From assembly GCF_003048405.1 (NCBI RefSeq), contig NZ_PIQS01000002.1, forward strand, positions 1-64,000: a stretch of 64,000 bases of DNA, written 5' to 3'. Below the pieces are notes generated by a model. The model saw only the letters and a program-made list of their open reading frames with translations. It made no database searches and had not been told where the DNA came from. A program made the position numbers and the translations under genes. Shown piece after piece: positions 1 to 8,846 of the stretch (position 1 is its first letter; each line of letters begins with the position of its first letter). Origin of the DNA: Campylobacter concisus (GTDB lineage: Bacteria > Campylobacterota > Campylobacteria > Campylobacterales > Campylobacteraceae).

Positions 1-119
1 ATTTAATGTAATCTTTCATTATTAATTATTTAATTAATATTGTTGTTTTAAAAAATATTAAGAAATGAACTGGCGGTGCGTTTTAAACGCTAAAAATTTA
101 CTAAGATAGGAAGTTATCA
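1..119 (+). promoter_or_regulatory. Upstream region of mfrA
   Basis: AT-rich lead-in to mfrA; its left side is cut by the window edge. A small perfect dyad GCGTTTTAAACGC (6-bp arms around one base) lies at 78-90, about 30 bases before the start codon. An AGGAAG ribosome binding site sits just before the ATG at 120. I cannot place a promoter with confidence. Confidence 0.4.
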
Positions 120-1982
120 ATGAGTGAAAAATTTACCAGAAGAGAATTTCTACAAAGTGCCTGTATCAGCGTAGGTGCGCTAGCTACAACGGCTGGTGCG
201 ACCAATGTTTTTGCTGGTGAGTTGCCAAAAGGTAATGAAAATGGCTTACCATCTGTTGATGTGCTAATAATCGGCTCTGGTGGTGCTGGACTTCGTGCAG
301 CAACAGCCGTTCGCAAGCAATATCCAAACTCAACCGTCGTTGTTGCTACAAAGATGATGCCATCACGTAATGCGACCTGTATGGCAGAGGGTGGAATAAA
401 CGGCGTTACTGACTTTAGTAATGGCGATAGCTTCAAGCTTCACGCTTATGACACAGTTAAAGGTGCGGCTTATCTTGCTGATCAAGATGCAGTTGTGAAA
501 TTTTGCGAGGCAGCAGGCGCAGTCATCCACGAGCTAGACCACAATGGTATGCTCTTTTCTCGTATAGATAATGGTGACGTGTCCCGTAAAGATAATGGCG
601 ATGTTGCTTTTCGCTTCATGGGTGGTGCTAGTAAAAAGCGCTGTAACTACGCGGCTGATAAAACTGGCCACGTTTTGATGCACGCCTGTCTTGACGACGC
701 TATCACAGCTGGCGTTAAATTTCTAATGGATCATGAGCTACTTGAGATCGGTCTTGAGGATGGCAAGGTTGAAGGCGTTGTTCTTCGCAACATCCAAGAT
801 GGTCAAATTTACCCAGTTCTTTGCAAATCTCTAGTCATTGCAACTGGCGGATACACTAGAATTTTTTATAACCGCACATCAGTTCCATTTATAGCAACTG
901 GTGATGGCATCGCTGCTGCGCTTAAAGCAGGTCTTGGTTTTGAAGATCCTGAGATGCTTCAGTTTCACCCAACTGGCGTTCAAAATGGTGGCACACTAAT
1001 CACTGAAGCAGCTCGTGGCGAGGGTGGATACTTGTTAAATAACAAGGGCGAGCGCTTTATGAAAAACTATCATGAAAAGATGGAGCTAGCTCCTCGTGAC
1101 GTTGTCGCTCGTGCGATCGAGACAGAAATTCGCGAGGGTAGAGGCTTTGGTGAGGGTATGAGCGCTTACGTGCTTTGTGACGTTCGCCATCTTGGCAAAG
1201 ATACTATTATGAAAAAGCTTCCAAAAATTCGCCACACAGCCATGCTTTTCCAAAATATTGATCTAATCGAGCAACCAGTGCCTATTCGTCCAACAGCTCA
1301 CTACTCAATGGGTGGCATAGAGGTAGCTAAATTTGATGATATGAGCACAAAAATCTCTGGAATTTATGTAGGTGGCGAGGCTTCATGTGTATCTATCCAC
1401 GGCGCAAACCGCCTTGGTGGTAACAGCCTAACTGACGCAGTTGTAACTGGCGATCTAGCTGGCAAGGGTGCTGGCGCTTACGCTCAAAATGCAAAATTTG
1501 CAAGCGGCAAGAAAACTTCTGAGCTAGCAAAAATGTGGCAAGATAAATTTAAATCTATCGCAACAGGCGAGGGCGGTGTGAACGACATGTACGCACTTCG
1601 TGAAGAGCTTGGTAAAAACAACTGGGATCTAATGGGTATCTTTAGAACTGGCGCAAAACTTGATCAGCTCTCTAAAAATTTAGAAGCTATCCAAGCAAAA
1701 TATGACACCCTTAAAGTGCCAAATCAAAACCCAGTCATGAACACAGCATTTACTGACTATGTCGAGCTTGGCAACCTTATACTTCTTTCTCGTGCAGCAT
1801 GCCTTGCAGCGCAAAATCGTCTTGAGAGCCGTGGTGCTCACACAAGAGAGGACTATCCAAAAAGAGATGATGTAAATTTCTTAAAACACAGCATAGTCAC
1901 ACTAAAAGACGGCAAGCTTGAGCTTAGCTACAAAGACGTTGTGACAGGCATATTTTCACTTGATGGCAAGAAGCCAGAGTAA
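120..1982 (+). CDS. mfrA: 8-methylmenaquinol:fumarate reductase, flavoprotein subunit
   Basis: Flavoprotein of a periplasm-facing fumarate reductase that oxidises methylmenaquinol and reduces fumarate (sometimes annotated sdhA). A twin-arginine signal is visible (TRREFL, residues 6-11, then a hydrophobic stretch to about residue 32), so the folded enzyme should be Tat-exported. The dinucleotide fold motif GSGGAG is at about 52-57 and RLGGNSL lies in the C-terminal half. At the place where FrdA/SdhA proteins carry the FAD-linking histidine (RSHT), this protein reads RNAT (83-86), so covalent flavin attachment through that residue looks impossible. First gene of a tight mfrA-mfrB-mfrE operon (9-bp and 2-bp gaps). 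The Tat signal and the mfrE partner separate it from ordinary cytoplasmic FrdA. Confidence 0.93.
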   Translation: MSEKFTRREFLQSACISVGALATTAGATNVFAGELPKGNENGLPSVDVLIIGSGGAGLRAATAVRKQYPNSTVVVATKMMPSRNATCMAEGGINGVTDFSNGDSFKLHAYDTVKGAAYLADQDAVVKFCEAAGAVIHELDHNGMLFSRIDNGDVSRKDNGDVAFRFMGGASKKRCNYAADKTGHVLMHACLDDAITAGVKFLMDHELLEIGLEDGKVEGVVLRNIQDGQIYPVLCKSLVIATGGYTRIFYNRTSVPFIATGDGIAAALKAGLGFEDPEMLQFHPTGVQNGGTLITEAARGEGGYLLNNKGERFMKNYHEKMELAPRDVVARAIETEIREGRGFGEGMSAYVLCDVRHLGKDTIMKKLPKIRHTAMLFQNIDLIEQPVPIRPTAHYSMGGIEVAKFDDMSTKISGIYVGGEASCVSIHGANRLGGNSLTDAVVTGDLAGKGAGAYAQNAKFASGKKTSELAKMWQDKFKSIATGEGGVNDMYALREELGKNNWDLMGIFRTGAKLDQLSKNLEAIQAKYDTLKVPNQNPVMNTAFTDYVELGNLILLSRAACLAAQNRLESRGAHTREDYPKRDDVNFLKHSIVTLKDGKLELSYKDVVTGIFSLDGKKPE

Positions 1983-1991
1983 GGAGCTAGG

Positions 1992-2957
1992 ATGAAAATT
2001 ATTATCGACCGTTTTGACGGAACTAAAAAATATGAATCAACTTATGAGCTAACAAATGAAGAGATCAAAGGCAAAACTCTTTTAACAGTGCTTCTTGATA
2101 TCAAACAAAAAAAGGATGCGACGTTAAATTTCACAGCATCTTGCCGCTCAGCGATATGTGGAGCGTGCGCTGTTAGAGTAAATGGCCACTCATATCTAGC
2201 CTGTGATACGAAGATGAATGAGCTTTTGGCGGAGTATGATAACCCAGAGAGTATAAGAATTTCGCCTCTTGGAAATTTTAAAGTGATCTCAGACCTCATG
2301 GTGGACTGGGAACCAAGTATTGAAAATTTACGCAAGATTAGGCCTAGCATTACAGCTAAGTCAGAATTTAGCGCAGAAAAAGGCTGTAAGCAAAGTCAAA
2401 AAGAGTATGAAAAAGTAGCGCTTGAATGGGACTGCATACTTTGTGGAGCCTGTGCTAGTGAGTGTAATAAACTTGAAGCAGACGCGAGCGATTATATGCA
2501 GCCATTTGTATTTGTGCATGCTTATAGAGCTGCATTTGACTCACGTAGCAAAGATCCTATGCCGCACCTAAAACCAGCTATAGATAATGGCCTTTGGATG
2601 TGTGTAAAATGCCAAGAGTGCGCTGATCGCTGTCCAAAAGGCATAAGCGCATGCAAGGATATAACCGATCTTCGCATCATGGCTATACAAAAAGGCTTTG
2701 ATGATGGCATGGGACCAGATCACGCTGAAGCGTTTTTAACCGATCTAGTTGATGGCTCAGGCAGACTAAATGAGATCAAGCTTGCACTTCGCTCTGAGGG
2801 AGTGTTTAGAAATATGGGCAAAATGGATATCGCTGCAAATTTAATGCTTGCAGGTAAGATGAATCCACTTCATATTTTCGGCGAAGAGGACATAGAAGGA
2901 CATGATGATCTAGTAAAAATGATAAATGCGGCTCGCAAAGCTGCTAGTAAGGAGTAA
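1992..2957 (+). CDS. mfrB: 8-methylmenaquinol:fumarate reductase, iron-sulfur subunit
   Basis: Electron-transfer subunit that passes electrons from the MfrE side to the MfrA flavin. The N-terminal ferredoxin domain shows the 2Fe-2S cysteine pattern CRSAICGAC, with a further Cys after NGHSYLA. The C-terminal domain has two cysteine clusters, CILCGACASEC and CVKCQECADRCPKG, for the [4Fe-4S]/[3Fe-4S] centres. At 321 aa it is longer than typical FrdB (about 240 aa); the extra length is C-terminal. It lacks its own export signal, so it probably rides out with MfrA through Tat. GGAGCTAGG precedes the ATG. Second gene of the mfr operon. Confidence 0.92.
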   Translation: MKIIIDRFDGTKKYESTYELTNEEIKGKTLLTVLLDIKQKKDATLNFTASCRSAICGACAVRVNGHSYLACDTKMNELLAEYDNPESIRISPLGNFKVISDLMVDWEPSIENLRKIRPSITAKSEFSAEKGCKQSQKEYEKVALEWDCILCGACASECNKLEADASDYMQPFVFVHAYRAAFDSRSKDPMPHLKPAIDNGLWMCVKCQECADRCPKGISACKDITDLRIMAIQKGFDDGMGPDHAEAFLTDLVDGSGRLNEIKLALRSEGVFRNMGKMDIAANLMLAGKMNPLHIFGEEDIEGHDDLVKMINAARKAASKE

Positions 2958-2959
2958 TT

Positions 2960-3817
2960 ATGCAAAACGAATTCGCTTTTTTCCCAGGATGCGTACTCTC
3001 TCAAGCAGCTAAAGAGGCTAAGATGTCGCTTGAGGCTATCGCTCCGATACTTGGCTGGAAGCTTCACGAGATAAAGGGCTGGAGCTGTTGTGGTGCCCAA
3101 CAAGCACAAGACGTCGATCCTATCGCTACGCTTGTGGCAAATGCTAGAAACATAGCGCTTGCAGAGCAGATGAATATGCCTATGCTTACGACATGCTCAA
3201 CTTGTATGCTAACTCTAACAAGAGCTAAAACTACGCTTGATAAGGGCGCAAAGGATCGTATAAATACTTTCTTGGCTGAGGGCAATATGAAATATAATGG
3301 CTCAACCGAGATCACAAGCCTTCTTTGGGTGCTTTATCAAGACGTAGAAACACTAAGAGCAAAGGTTGTTAAGCCACTTAGTGGGCTAAAAGTAGCACTA
3401 TTTTACGGCTGTCATAGCCTAAGACCTGAAAAAGATCTTCATAACAGGGAAAGCTCAGTCAATCCAAAGAGCTTTGAAACCGTTGTAGGCGCACTTGGCG
3501 CTACTATCGTGCCATTTGAGAAAAGACTTGACTGCTGTGGTTTCCATGCTAGCTACCCAGCCGGCACATCTGTAAGAAAAATGTCAAGTCAGATCGTAAA
3601 TAACGCCGATGAAAACGGCGCTGACGTAGTTGTCACACCATGCCCACTTTGTCAAATGCAACTTGACATCTACCAAGAGAGATATCAAGATGAGAACCAC
3701 TCAAATGTGAGAAAACCAATCATTCACCTATCTCAGCTTGTAGGTCTTGCACTTGGACTATCTGTTGAAGATCTTGGACTTGATCTAAACATCATCGACG
3801 CTACCAAGATAGCGTAA
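2960..3817 (+). CDS. mfrE: Methylmenaquinol:fumarate reductase membrane-anchor-type subunit (CCG domains)
   Basis: Third subunit of the MfrABE complex, of the SdhE/HdrB type. It carries two cysteine-rich CCG domains: WSCCGAQQ followed by CSTCM in the first half, and DCCGFHASYP followed by CPLCQMQ in the second. These resemble the heterodisulfide-reductase HdrB repeat, which binds an unusual iron-sulfur cluster. It has no obvious transmembrane helix, so anchoring must be by amphipathic helices or by contact with the membrane; this is inferred from the family. It starts 2 bases after the mfrB stop, with AAGGAG in front. The operon is closed by hairpins. Confidence 0.9.
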   Translation: MQNEFAFFPGCVLSQAAKEAKMSLEAIAPILGWKLHEIKGWSCCGAQQAQDVDPIATLVANARNIALAEQMNMPMLTTCSTCMLTLTRAKTTLDKGAKDRINTFLAEGNMKYNGSTEITSLLWVLYQDVETLRAKVVKPLSGLKVALFYGCHSLRPEKDLHNRESSVNPKSFETVVGALGATIVPFEKRLDCCGFHASYPAGTSVRKMSSQIVNNADENGADVVVTPCPLCQMQLDIYQERYQDENHSNVRKPIIHLSQLVGLALGLSVEDLGLDLNIIDATKIA

Positions 3818-3823
3818 ATTTTA

Positions 3824-3845
3824 TCCCACGTCTTTTGGCGTGGGA
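3824..3845 (+). terminator. Hairpin after mfrE
   Basis: Perfect 7-bp GC-rich stem TCCCACG / CGTGGGA with an 8-base loop, starting 6 bases after the mfrE stop. No clear run of T follows, so it may act with Rho or as an mRNA 3' stabiliser. Confidence 0.6.
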
Positions 3846-3921
3846 AATTTAGCTTACACAATTAAATTTTTACCGTAATAAAGATAATAAATATAGGAAA
3901 TTAATTTTATAGAAGCAGGTT

Positions 3922-3947
3922 AAAGCCCAAAATTTCTCTTGGGCTTT
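3922..3947 (-). terminator. Hairpin between mfrE and htpG
   Basis: Perfect 9-bp stem AAAGCCCAA / TTGGGCTTT with an 8-base loop, in the convergent gap 7 bases past the htpG stop. It is likely the htpG terminator and could serve both strands. Confidence 0.65.
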
Positions 3948-3953
3948 ATAAAA

Positions 3954-5810
3954 TTAGATAGCTTTTATCATCACTTTCGTTAATAGCTCTGAAAATTTAG
4001 CAGGATTTTCTAGGCTCATGCCCTCATTTAGCCTTGCCATATCAAGAAGCAAAGGTGCGATGTCGTAAATCATAGCTTCATTTTTCTCTAGTTTTGCAAA
4101 AATTTCATGATCAGCATTTATCTCCAAGATCGGTTTAACTTTTGGAGCGTTTGCGCCTTGTCCCATTTGTTTTAGCATCTCTTGCATAGCATAATCGGGA
4201 TCGTTTTTATCGTAAATTAGCACCGCAGCCGAGCTTGATAGTCTTGAGCTTAGTCTTACATCTTTTACCTCGTCTTTTAAAATTTCTTTCATTTTAACAA
4301 GCGTATTTGCAACTTTGCTTTCGTCTACTTTTTCATCGCTTTTTATCTCGTCATTGATATCAGCGTGTGAGACTGATTTTAGAGGTGTTTTATCAAATTC
4401 ATTGACCATTGGCATAACTATCGTGTCGACCTCTTCGTCCATTATTAACACTTCGATGTCGTTTTTCTTAAAGCTTTCAAGAAGTGGCGAATTTCTTAGC
4501 ATATTTTCGTTGTTGCCGCTGATGTAGTAGATCGACTTTTGATCCTCTTTCATCGCCTCTTTGTACTCTTTTAGGCTGATAAGTCCATCTCTTTTTGAGC
4601 TTTTAAATATGCAAATGTCTAAAATTTGCTCTTTTTCAGCGTTAAAGCCGTAAAGTCCCTCTTTTAAAACCTTGCCAAATAGTTTGTAAAATTTTATGTA
4701 TTTATCGCGGTCGCTCTCTTTTACTTTTGAAAGCTCGCTTAAAATTTTCTTCACGCTTTGCTCTTTGACGCTTCTCATGATCGCATTTTCTTGTAAAATT
4801 TCACGGCTAACGTTTAGCGGCAGATCCTCAACGTCGATCACACCTTTGATAAATCTTAGATAAGGTGGCAAAAGCTCTTTTGCATCGTCAGTTATAAAAA
4901 CCCTCTTCACATAGAGCTTCACGCCACTTTGATAATCAACCCTAAAGAGGTCAAACGGCTCAGTGCTTGGCACATAGAATAGCGTCGAGTACTCGATCTT
5001 ACCCTCAGCTTTTGTGTGGATATAAAGGAGCGGATCGCTGCTGTCATGTGAAATTTGCTTATAAAAGTCGTTGTAGTCTTGCTCTTTTAGGCTGGCTTTA
5101 TTTAGCTTCCAAAGCGCATTTGCTTTGTTTATTTGCTCGTTTTTGGTCTCATAAGTGCCTTCTTTTTCGCCTTCTTTTGGAGCGACATAGCTTTGTTTAT
5201 CCATAAATATAGGATAAGGAATGTGGTTTGAATACTTCTTGACTATCTCTTCTATACGCCAAGAATTTGCAAATTCATCGTCGTTTAAATGCAAGATAAT
5301 ATCCGTGCCAAAGCCATCTTTTTGAGCATCTTCGATCTCGTAGCTTTTTGCATCAGATGTCCATTTATAGGCCTTCTCGCTTAGTGCTCGTTTGCTTATG
5401 ACTTCAATCTTGCTTGCCACCATAAATGCTGAGTAAAATCCCACGCCAAACTGACCGATCAGCGAGCTATCTTTTTTAGCATCGCCGCTTAAATTTTTCA
5501 TAAAGCCTTTTGTGCCGCTTCTTGCGATGGTACCTAAATTTGCGATAAGCTCATCTTTATCCATACCGATACCATCATCGCTAATGGTTAAAGTCTTAGC
5601 CTTATCATCTACTTTGATGTCGATCCTTGGAGTGTAGCTTAGACTTTTATACTTTTCATCAGTCAAGCAAAGGTAGTTTAGCTTGTCAAGAGCGTCGTTT
5701 GAGTTTGAGATGAGCTCTCTTAAAAATATCTCTTTGTTTGAGTAAAGAGAGTGGATCATCAAATTTAAAAGGTCATTGACCTCAGTTTGAAATTCAAATT
5801 TATCTGCCAT
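3954..5810 (-). CDS. htpG: Chaperone protein HtpG (Hsp90)
   Basis: Bacterial Hsp90: an ATP-driven dimeric chaperone of the cytoplasm. 618 aa, the usual full length. The N-terminal GHKL ATPase motifs are present: NSNDALDK (about 36-43), DDGIGM (78-83) and GQFGVGF (119-125). The middle and C-terminal domains look intact. It is transcribed alone. Upstream on its own strand is a TGTTATAAT extended -10 box and, beyond that, a 27-bp perfect dyad resembling an HspR operator (see separate entries), which fits heat-shock control. Confidence 0.96.
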   Translation of the reverse strand: MADKFEFQTEVNDLLNLMIHSLYSNKEIFLRELISNSNDALDKLNYLCLTDEKYKSLSYTPRIDIKVDDKAKTLTISDDGIGMDKDELIANLGTIARSGTKGFMKNLSGDAKKDSSLIGQFGVGFYSAFMVASKIEVISKRALSEKAYKWTSDAKSYEIEDAQKDGFGTDIILHLNDDEFANSWRIEEIVKKYSNHIPYPIFMDKQSYVAPKEGEKEGTYETKNEQINKANALWKLNKASLKEQDYNDFYKQISHDSSDPLLYIHTKAEGKIEYSTLFYVPSTEPFDLFRVDYQSGVKLYVKRVFITDDAKELLPPYLRFIKGVIDVEDLPLNVSREILQENAIMRSVKEQSVKKILSELSKVKESDRDKYIKFYKLFGKVLKEGLYGFNAEKEQILDICIFKSSKRDGLISLKEYKEAMKEDQKSIYYISGNNENMLRNSPLLESFKKNDIEVLIMDEEVDTIVMPMVNEFDKTPLKSVSHADINDEIKSDEKVDESKVANTLVKMKEILKDEVKDVRLSSRLSSSAAVLIYDKNDPDYAMQEMLKQMGQGANAPKVKPILEINADHEIFAKLEKNEAMIYDIAPLLLDMARLNEGMSLENPAKFSELLTKVMIKAI

Positions 5811-5841
5811 TTTGATTTCCTTATTTTAAAATTTTTGGCAG

Positions 5842-5847
5842 ATTATA
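5842..5847 (-). promoter_or_regulatory. Predicted -10 box of htpG
   Basis: On the reverse strand this reads TGTTATAATC, a sigma-70-type -10 (TATAAT at 5842-5847) with an upstream TG-like extension, about 31 bases before the htpG ATG. The usual Campylobacter lack of a good -35 holds here. Confidence 0.55.
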
Positions 5848-5871
5848 ACACAAAGTGATAAAAATATACTT

Positions 5872-5898
5872 AACCTTGATAGTAATACTATCAAGGTT
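5872..5898 (-). promoter_or_regulatory. HspR/HAIR-like operator dyad upstream of htpG
   Basis: Perfect inverted repeat with 13-bp arms (AACCTTGATAGTA / TACTATCAAGGTT) around a single central base. Its core has the layout CTTGATA-N7-TATCAAG, matching the spacing of the HAIR element bound by HspR (CTTGAGT-N7-ACTCAAG) with two mismatches per arm. It lies about 25 bases upstream of the htpG -10 box. Assignment to HspR is inference. Confidence 0.5.
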
Positions 5899-5952
5899 TT
5901 TAAAATAATTTTTTAAAATGATTTCAAAAAAGTTATAGTTTATGAATAAAAT

Positions 5953-5971
5953 AATAATGATAATTTATTAA
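5953..5971 (+). promoter_or_regulatory. Possible Fur-like box upstream of the chemoreceptor gene
   Basis: Contains AATAATGATAAT, a close match to one side of the Fur consensus (GATAATGATAATCATTATC), inside a very AT-rich tract with the arms TAATAAT / ATTATTA. The second half matches poorly and such motifs arise by chance in AT-rich DNA. Confidence 0.25.
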
Positions 5972-6015
5972 TTATTATTAATTATGCATTCTTGTATAAA
6001 GTTTATTTAAAATAG

Positions 6016-6024
6016 TGCTATAAT
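6016..6024 (+). promoter_or_regulatory. Extended -10 promoter of the chemoreceptor gene
   Basis: TGCTATAAT is a perfect extended -10 for the Campylobacter vegetative sigma factor, 32 bases upstream of the chosen ATG at 6057. Confidence 0.65.
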
Positions 6025-6056
6025 CAAGGCGAAATTTTTTGAAAAAAGGAGACAAA

Positions 6057-8033
6057 ATGAATTTACGAAGCATTTTGGTAAAAGTTTCAGCAACGATTGC
6101 TACGGTTTTGGCAGTATCTATGACATGTTTTGTCATATATACATCAAATATTTTAGAGCGCGAGATAAAAGATGGTGTGCTTACGACAGTAGAACAAAAC
6201 GTCCAGCTTGCTATGAATACGGTTAAATTATTTGAGAAAGATAATGTAAGTAGTGCAGAGCTAATAATGAGTGTTTTTAAAGAGATTATCGGAAAAATTT
6301 CAACTAATCACCAGATGAGCAAGACTGACAAATACGAAGCGATAGATCTAATGTCTCAAAATGGTATTTTAAACAACAACTACGATATTCTGGATAAATT
6401 TAATAAAGCTACAAAAGGTGGAATTTCAACGATTTTTGCAAAATCAGGTGATAATTTTTTAAGAGTTAGTACATCGGTAACGAAGGCTGATGGTAGTAGA
6501 GCTGTTGGTACTATGATTGACAAAAACGGTCAAGTCTATAAAAATATCATGAATAAAGAGAGGTATATAGGCGTTGTAAATTTATTTGGACGCAACTATA
6601 TGAGCATTTATGATCCTATTATTGAAAATAACGAGGTAATAGGAATTTTATTTGTTGGCTATGATCCTACCGAGGGATTAAACAATATGAAAAAGACTTT
6701 TTCTGAGATGAAACTTGGTAAGCATGGATATTTTTCTCTTTACAATACTAAAACTGGTAAATTTGACTTTCATCCAACCAAGACAAATCAAGAGCTAAGT
6801 AGTGAATTAAAAACTACTATGGATAATATTGTTAAAAAAGGAAAGGGTATTGAGCCTATTATAATTGATGGGGTTGACTGCATAGTTGCTTTTGAGTCAT
6901 TTGATAAACTAGACTGGATGGTTTTAGGTTCAGCTGTTACTGATGATTTTTTAACACCACTAAAAGTAGTTAGTAAAAATTTCATTATAGCAAGTACCAT
7001 AGTTACCTTGCTTTTGATAGCTGTTTCGATGTTCTTGCTTAAGAAGATGGTTGCAAATCCTATTGATAGACTAGGAACAAATTTAAATGCGATAACATCG
7101 GACTTTACAATTAAAATTCCTATTTATGGTAAAGATGAAATAGCTAAAATAAGTAAAGATATAAATGATTTTATTGAAAGAATAAGGGTATTAATAAGTG
7201 ATACAAAGCACCTTTCAAGTGAAAATAGTTCCGTTGCAAATGAGCTTAGTTCTACATCTCTTCAAACAGGCAAACGTGTAGAAAAATCAACTGAAATAGT
7301 AGAAGAGACAAATCAAAGATGTAAAGTAATGCAAGAAAATATGAAAGAATCTTTAGCAGTAGCTCAGGCCGGCAAAGACGATCTTCAAAAAGCAAGCACA
7401 CATATAAAAACGGCAACTGAAGCTATAAGATCGCTATCAGCACAGATTATTGACTCTGCTAATGTAGAAAATCAAATGGCTGATAAGATCGATCAGCTTA
7501 GTCGTGATGCCGAGCAGGTAAAATCAGTCCTTGTTGTTATCAATGATATAGCTGATCAGACAAATTTACTTGCACTTAACGCAGCTATTGAGGCTGCAAG
7601 AGCAGGTGAGCATGGACGAGGCTTTGCCGTCGTTGCTGATGAAGTTAGACAGCTAGCTGAGAGAACTCAAAAGAGTTTAACTGAGATAAATGCTACTATT
7701 AACGTCATTGTCCAAGCGATCAATGATAGTAGCGAGCAAATGGGTATCAACTCTAAACAGATCCAAGATCTAACTCACGTGGCAAGCGACGTTGAAAAAA
7801 CTATAAATGTTATGAGTGAGACGATGAATAACGCCATAGCAATGTCTGATAAGACTATGCAAGACTACATCGCAACTGGCAAAAATGTAAATGAAATCAT
7901 GGAAGGCATCTCAAATATCAACCAAATTTCATCAGAAAATGCTAGAAGTGTCGAAGAGATAGCTTCAGCAGCAGAACATCTAAACAAGATGACAGATGCA
8001 TTAAATTCAAAACTTAGTGTCTTTAGGACTTGA
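6057..8033 (+). CDS. Methyl-accepting chemotaxis protein with periplasmic Cache-type sensor
   Basis: Transmembrane chemoreceptor that signals through CheA/CheW to the flagellar motor. One N-terminal membrane helix (about residues 8-28), a periplasmic sensor of about 280 residues resembling single-Cache domains, a second helix ([19 protein letters not shown]), a HAMP linker, and a cytoplasmic signalling domain whose tip carries the conserved [20 protein letters not shown] hairpin. I chose the ATG at 6057, which has AAAAAGGAGAC at proper distance, over a TTG 18 bases upstream; this gives 658 aa. The ligand cannot be read from sequence. It is monocistronic and ends in an intrinsic terminator. 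Confidence 0.9.
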   Translation: MNLRSILVKVSATIATVLAVSMTCFVIYTSNILEREIKDGVLTTVEQNVQLAMNTVKLFEKDNVSSAELIMSVFKEIIGKISTNHQMSKTDKYEAIDLMSQNGILNNNYDILDKFNKATKGGISTIFAKSGDNFLRVSTSVTKADGSRAVGTMIDKNGQVYKNIMNKERYIGVVNLFGRNYMSIYDPIIENNEVIGILFVGYDPTEGLNNMKKTFSEMKLGKHGYFSLYNTKTGKFDFHPTKTNQELSSELKTTMDNIVKKGKGIEPIIIDGVDCIVAFESFDKLDWMVLGSAVTDDFLTPLKVVSKNFIIASTIVTLLLIAVSMFLLKKMVANPIDRLGTNLNAITSDFTIKIPIYGKDEIAKISKDINDFIERIRVLISDTKHLSSENSSVANELSSTSLQTGKRVEKSTEIVEETNQRCKVMQENMKESLAVAQAGKDDLQKASTHIKTATEAIRSLSAQIIDSANVENQMADKIDQLSRDAEQVKSVLVVINDIADQTNLLALNAAIEAARAGEHGRGFAVVADEVRQLAERTQKSLTEINATINVIVQAINDSSEQMGINSKQIQDLTHVASDVEKTINVMSETMNNAIAMSDKTMQDYIATGKNVNEIMEGISNINQISSENARSVEEIASAAEHLNKMTDALNSKLSVFRT

Positions 8034-8060
8034 AAGCTTACCTCTTAAGCTAATATTTTT

Positions 8061-8086
8061 AGGTCTAGCTTTCGCCGGACCTTTTT
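8061..8086 (+). terminator. Intrinsic terminator of the chemoreceptor gene
   Basis: Stem AGGTC / GACCT extended by a wobble pair, followed at once by TTTTT. A second small stem (AGCTTA / TAAGCT) precedes it. Confidence 0.6.
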
Positions 8087-8177
8087 AAATTTATTGATAA
8101 AAATTTCTAGTATATAAAATCAAATTTTTATAGATAATGATATAGAGTAGGGGCTTTGTAAATTTGCAAAACTAAAT

Positions 8178-8846
8178 TTATTTTCTATTTTCGTCTAGGA
8201 CTTTTTGCATACTCTCTCTAGTCGTCTCTAGCCAGTTGTCTTTTGAAGTATCGACTAAATCAAGACAAAAGAGCTTGATATCCGCTTTTTTAAAGCTAAA
8301 TTCTTTTACTTTCATCGCGTCGCTTCCTACAATAACGATAGGCTGAACTTTTAAATTTAGCTTTTCAACTAATAGTTTTGCACCGCCCTTAAAAGGTAAA
8401 AGCTTATTAGTTTGAGATCTAGTTCCTTCGGGAAATATGGCTAAAACGCGACCATTTTCAACTCTATCTTTTGCTTCGCTTAAAAGCTTTATAAGAGAGT
8501 GTTTATTTTCACGCTCAACCGCTATCATTTTTGGCAAGCTTAAAATTTTACCAATTATAGGAATTTTACCGATCTGTGCCTTTGCAATCCAGCAGACATC
8601 TTTTGGGTGAAGCTCTTCGATGACGATGATATCAAGCATGCTTTGGTGGTTTATAAGTAAGATATTTGCCTCATCACTAAAATTGCCTATCACTTCAAGT
8701 TTATATCCACCAAAAAACCTTTGCGACCTTCCCCAAAATTTTCTTATGGCTCTATTTTTATCATTAAATAGCCACATAAAAAAGACGACTAGAATAACGC
8801 TGATAACAAACTCAATAGCAAAAAATAAAGCTCTAATTTTTAACAA
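8178..8846 (-). CDS. plsC: 1-acyl-sn-glycerol-3-phosphate acyltransferase
   Basis: Adds the second acyl chain to lysophosphatidic acid, giving phosphatidic acid for membrane lipid synthesis. It shows the two hallmark motifs: NHQSMLD (the H-x4-D catalytic dyad) and FPEGTRS (phosphate binding). A membrane helix lies at about residues 8-27. 222 aa, normal for the family. Last gene of the reverse ctpA-pur-plsC run; it overlaps the upstream SH3-protein gene by 14 bases, so translation is likely coupled. Confidence 0.92.
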   Translation of the reverse strand: MLKIRALFFAIEFVISVILVVFFMWLFNDKNRAIRKFWGRSQRFFGGYKLEVIGNFSDEANILLINHQSMLDIIVIEELHPKDVCWIAKAQIGKIPIIGKILSLPKMIAVERENKHSLIKLLSEAKDRVENGRVLAIFPEGTRSQTNKLLPFKGGAKLLVEKLNLKVQPIVIVGSDAMKVKEFSFKKADIKLFCLDLVDTSKDNWLETTRESMQKVLDENRK

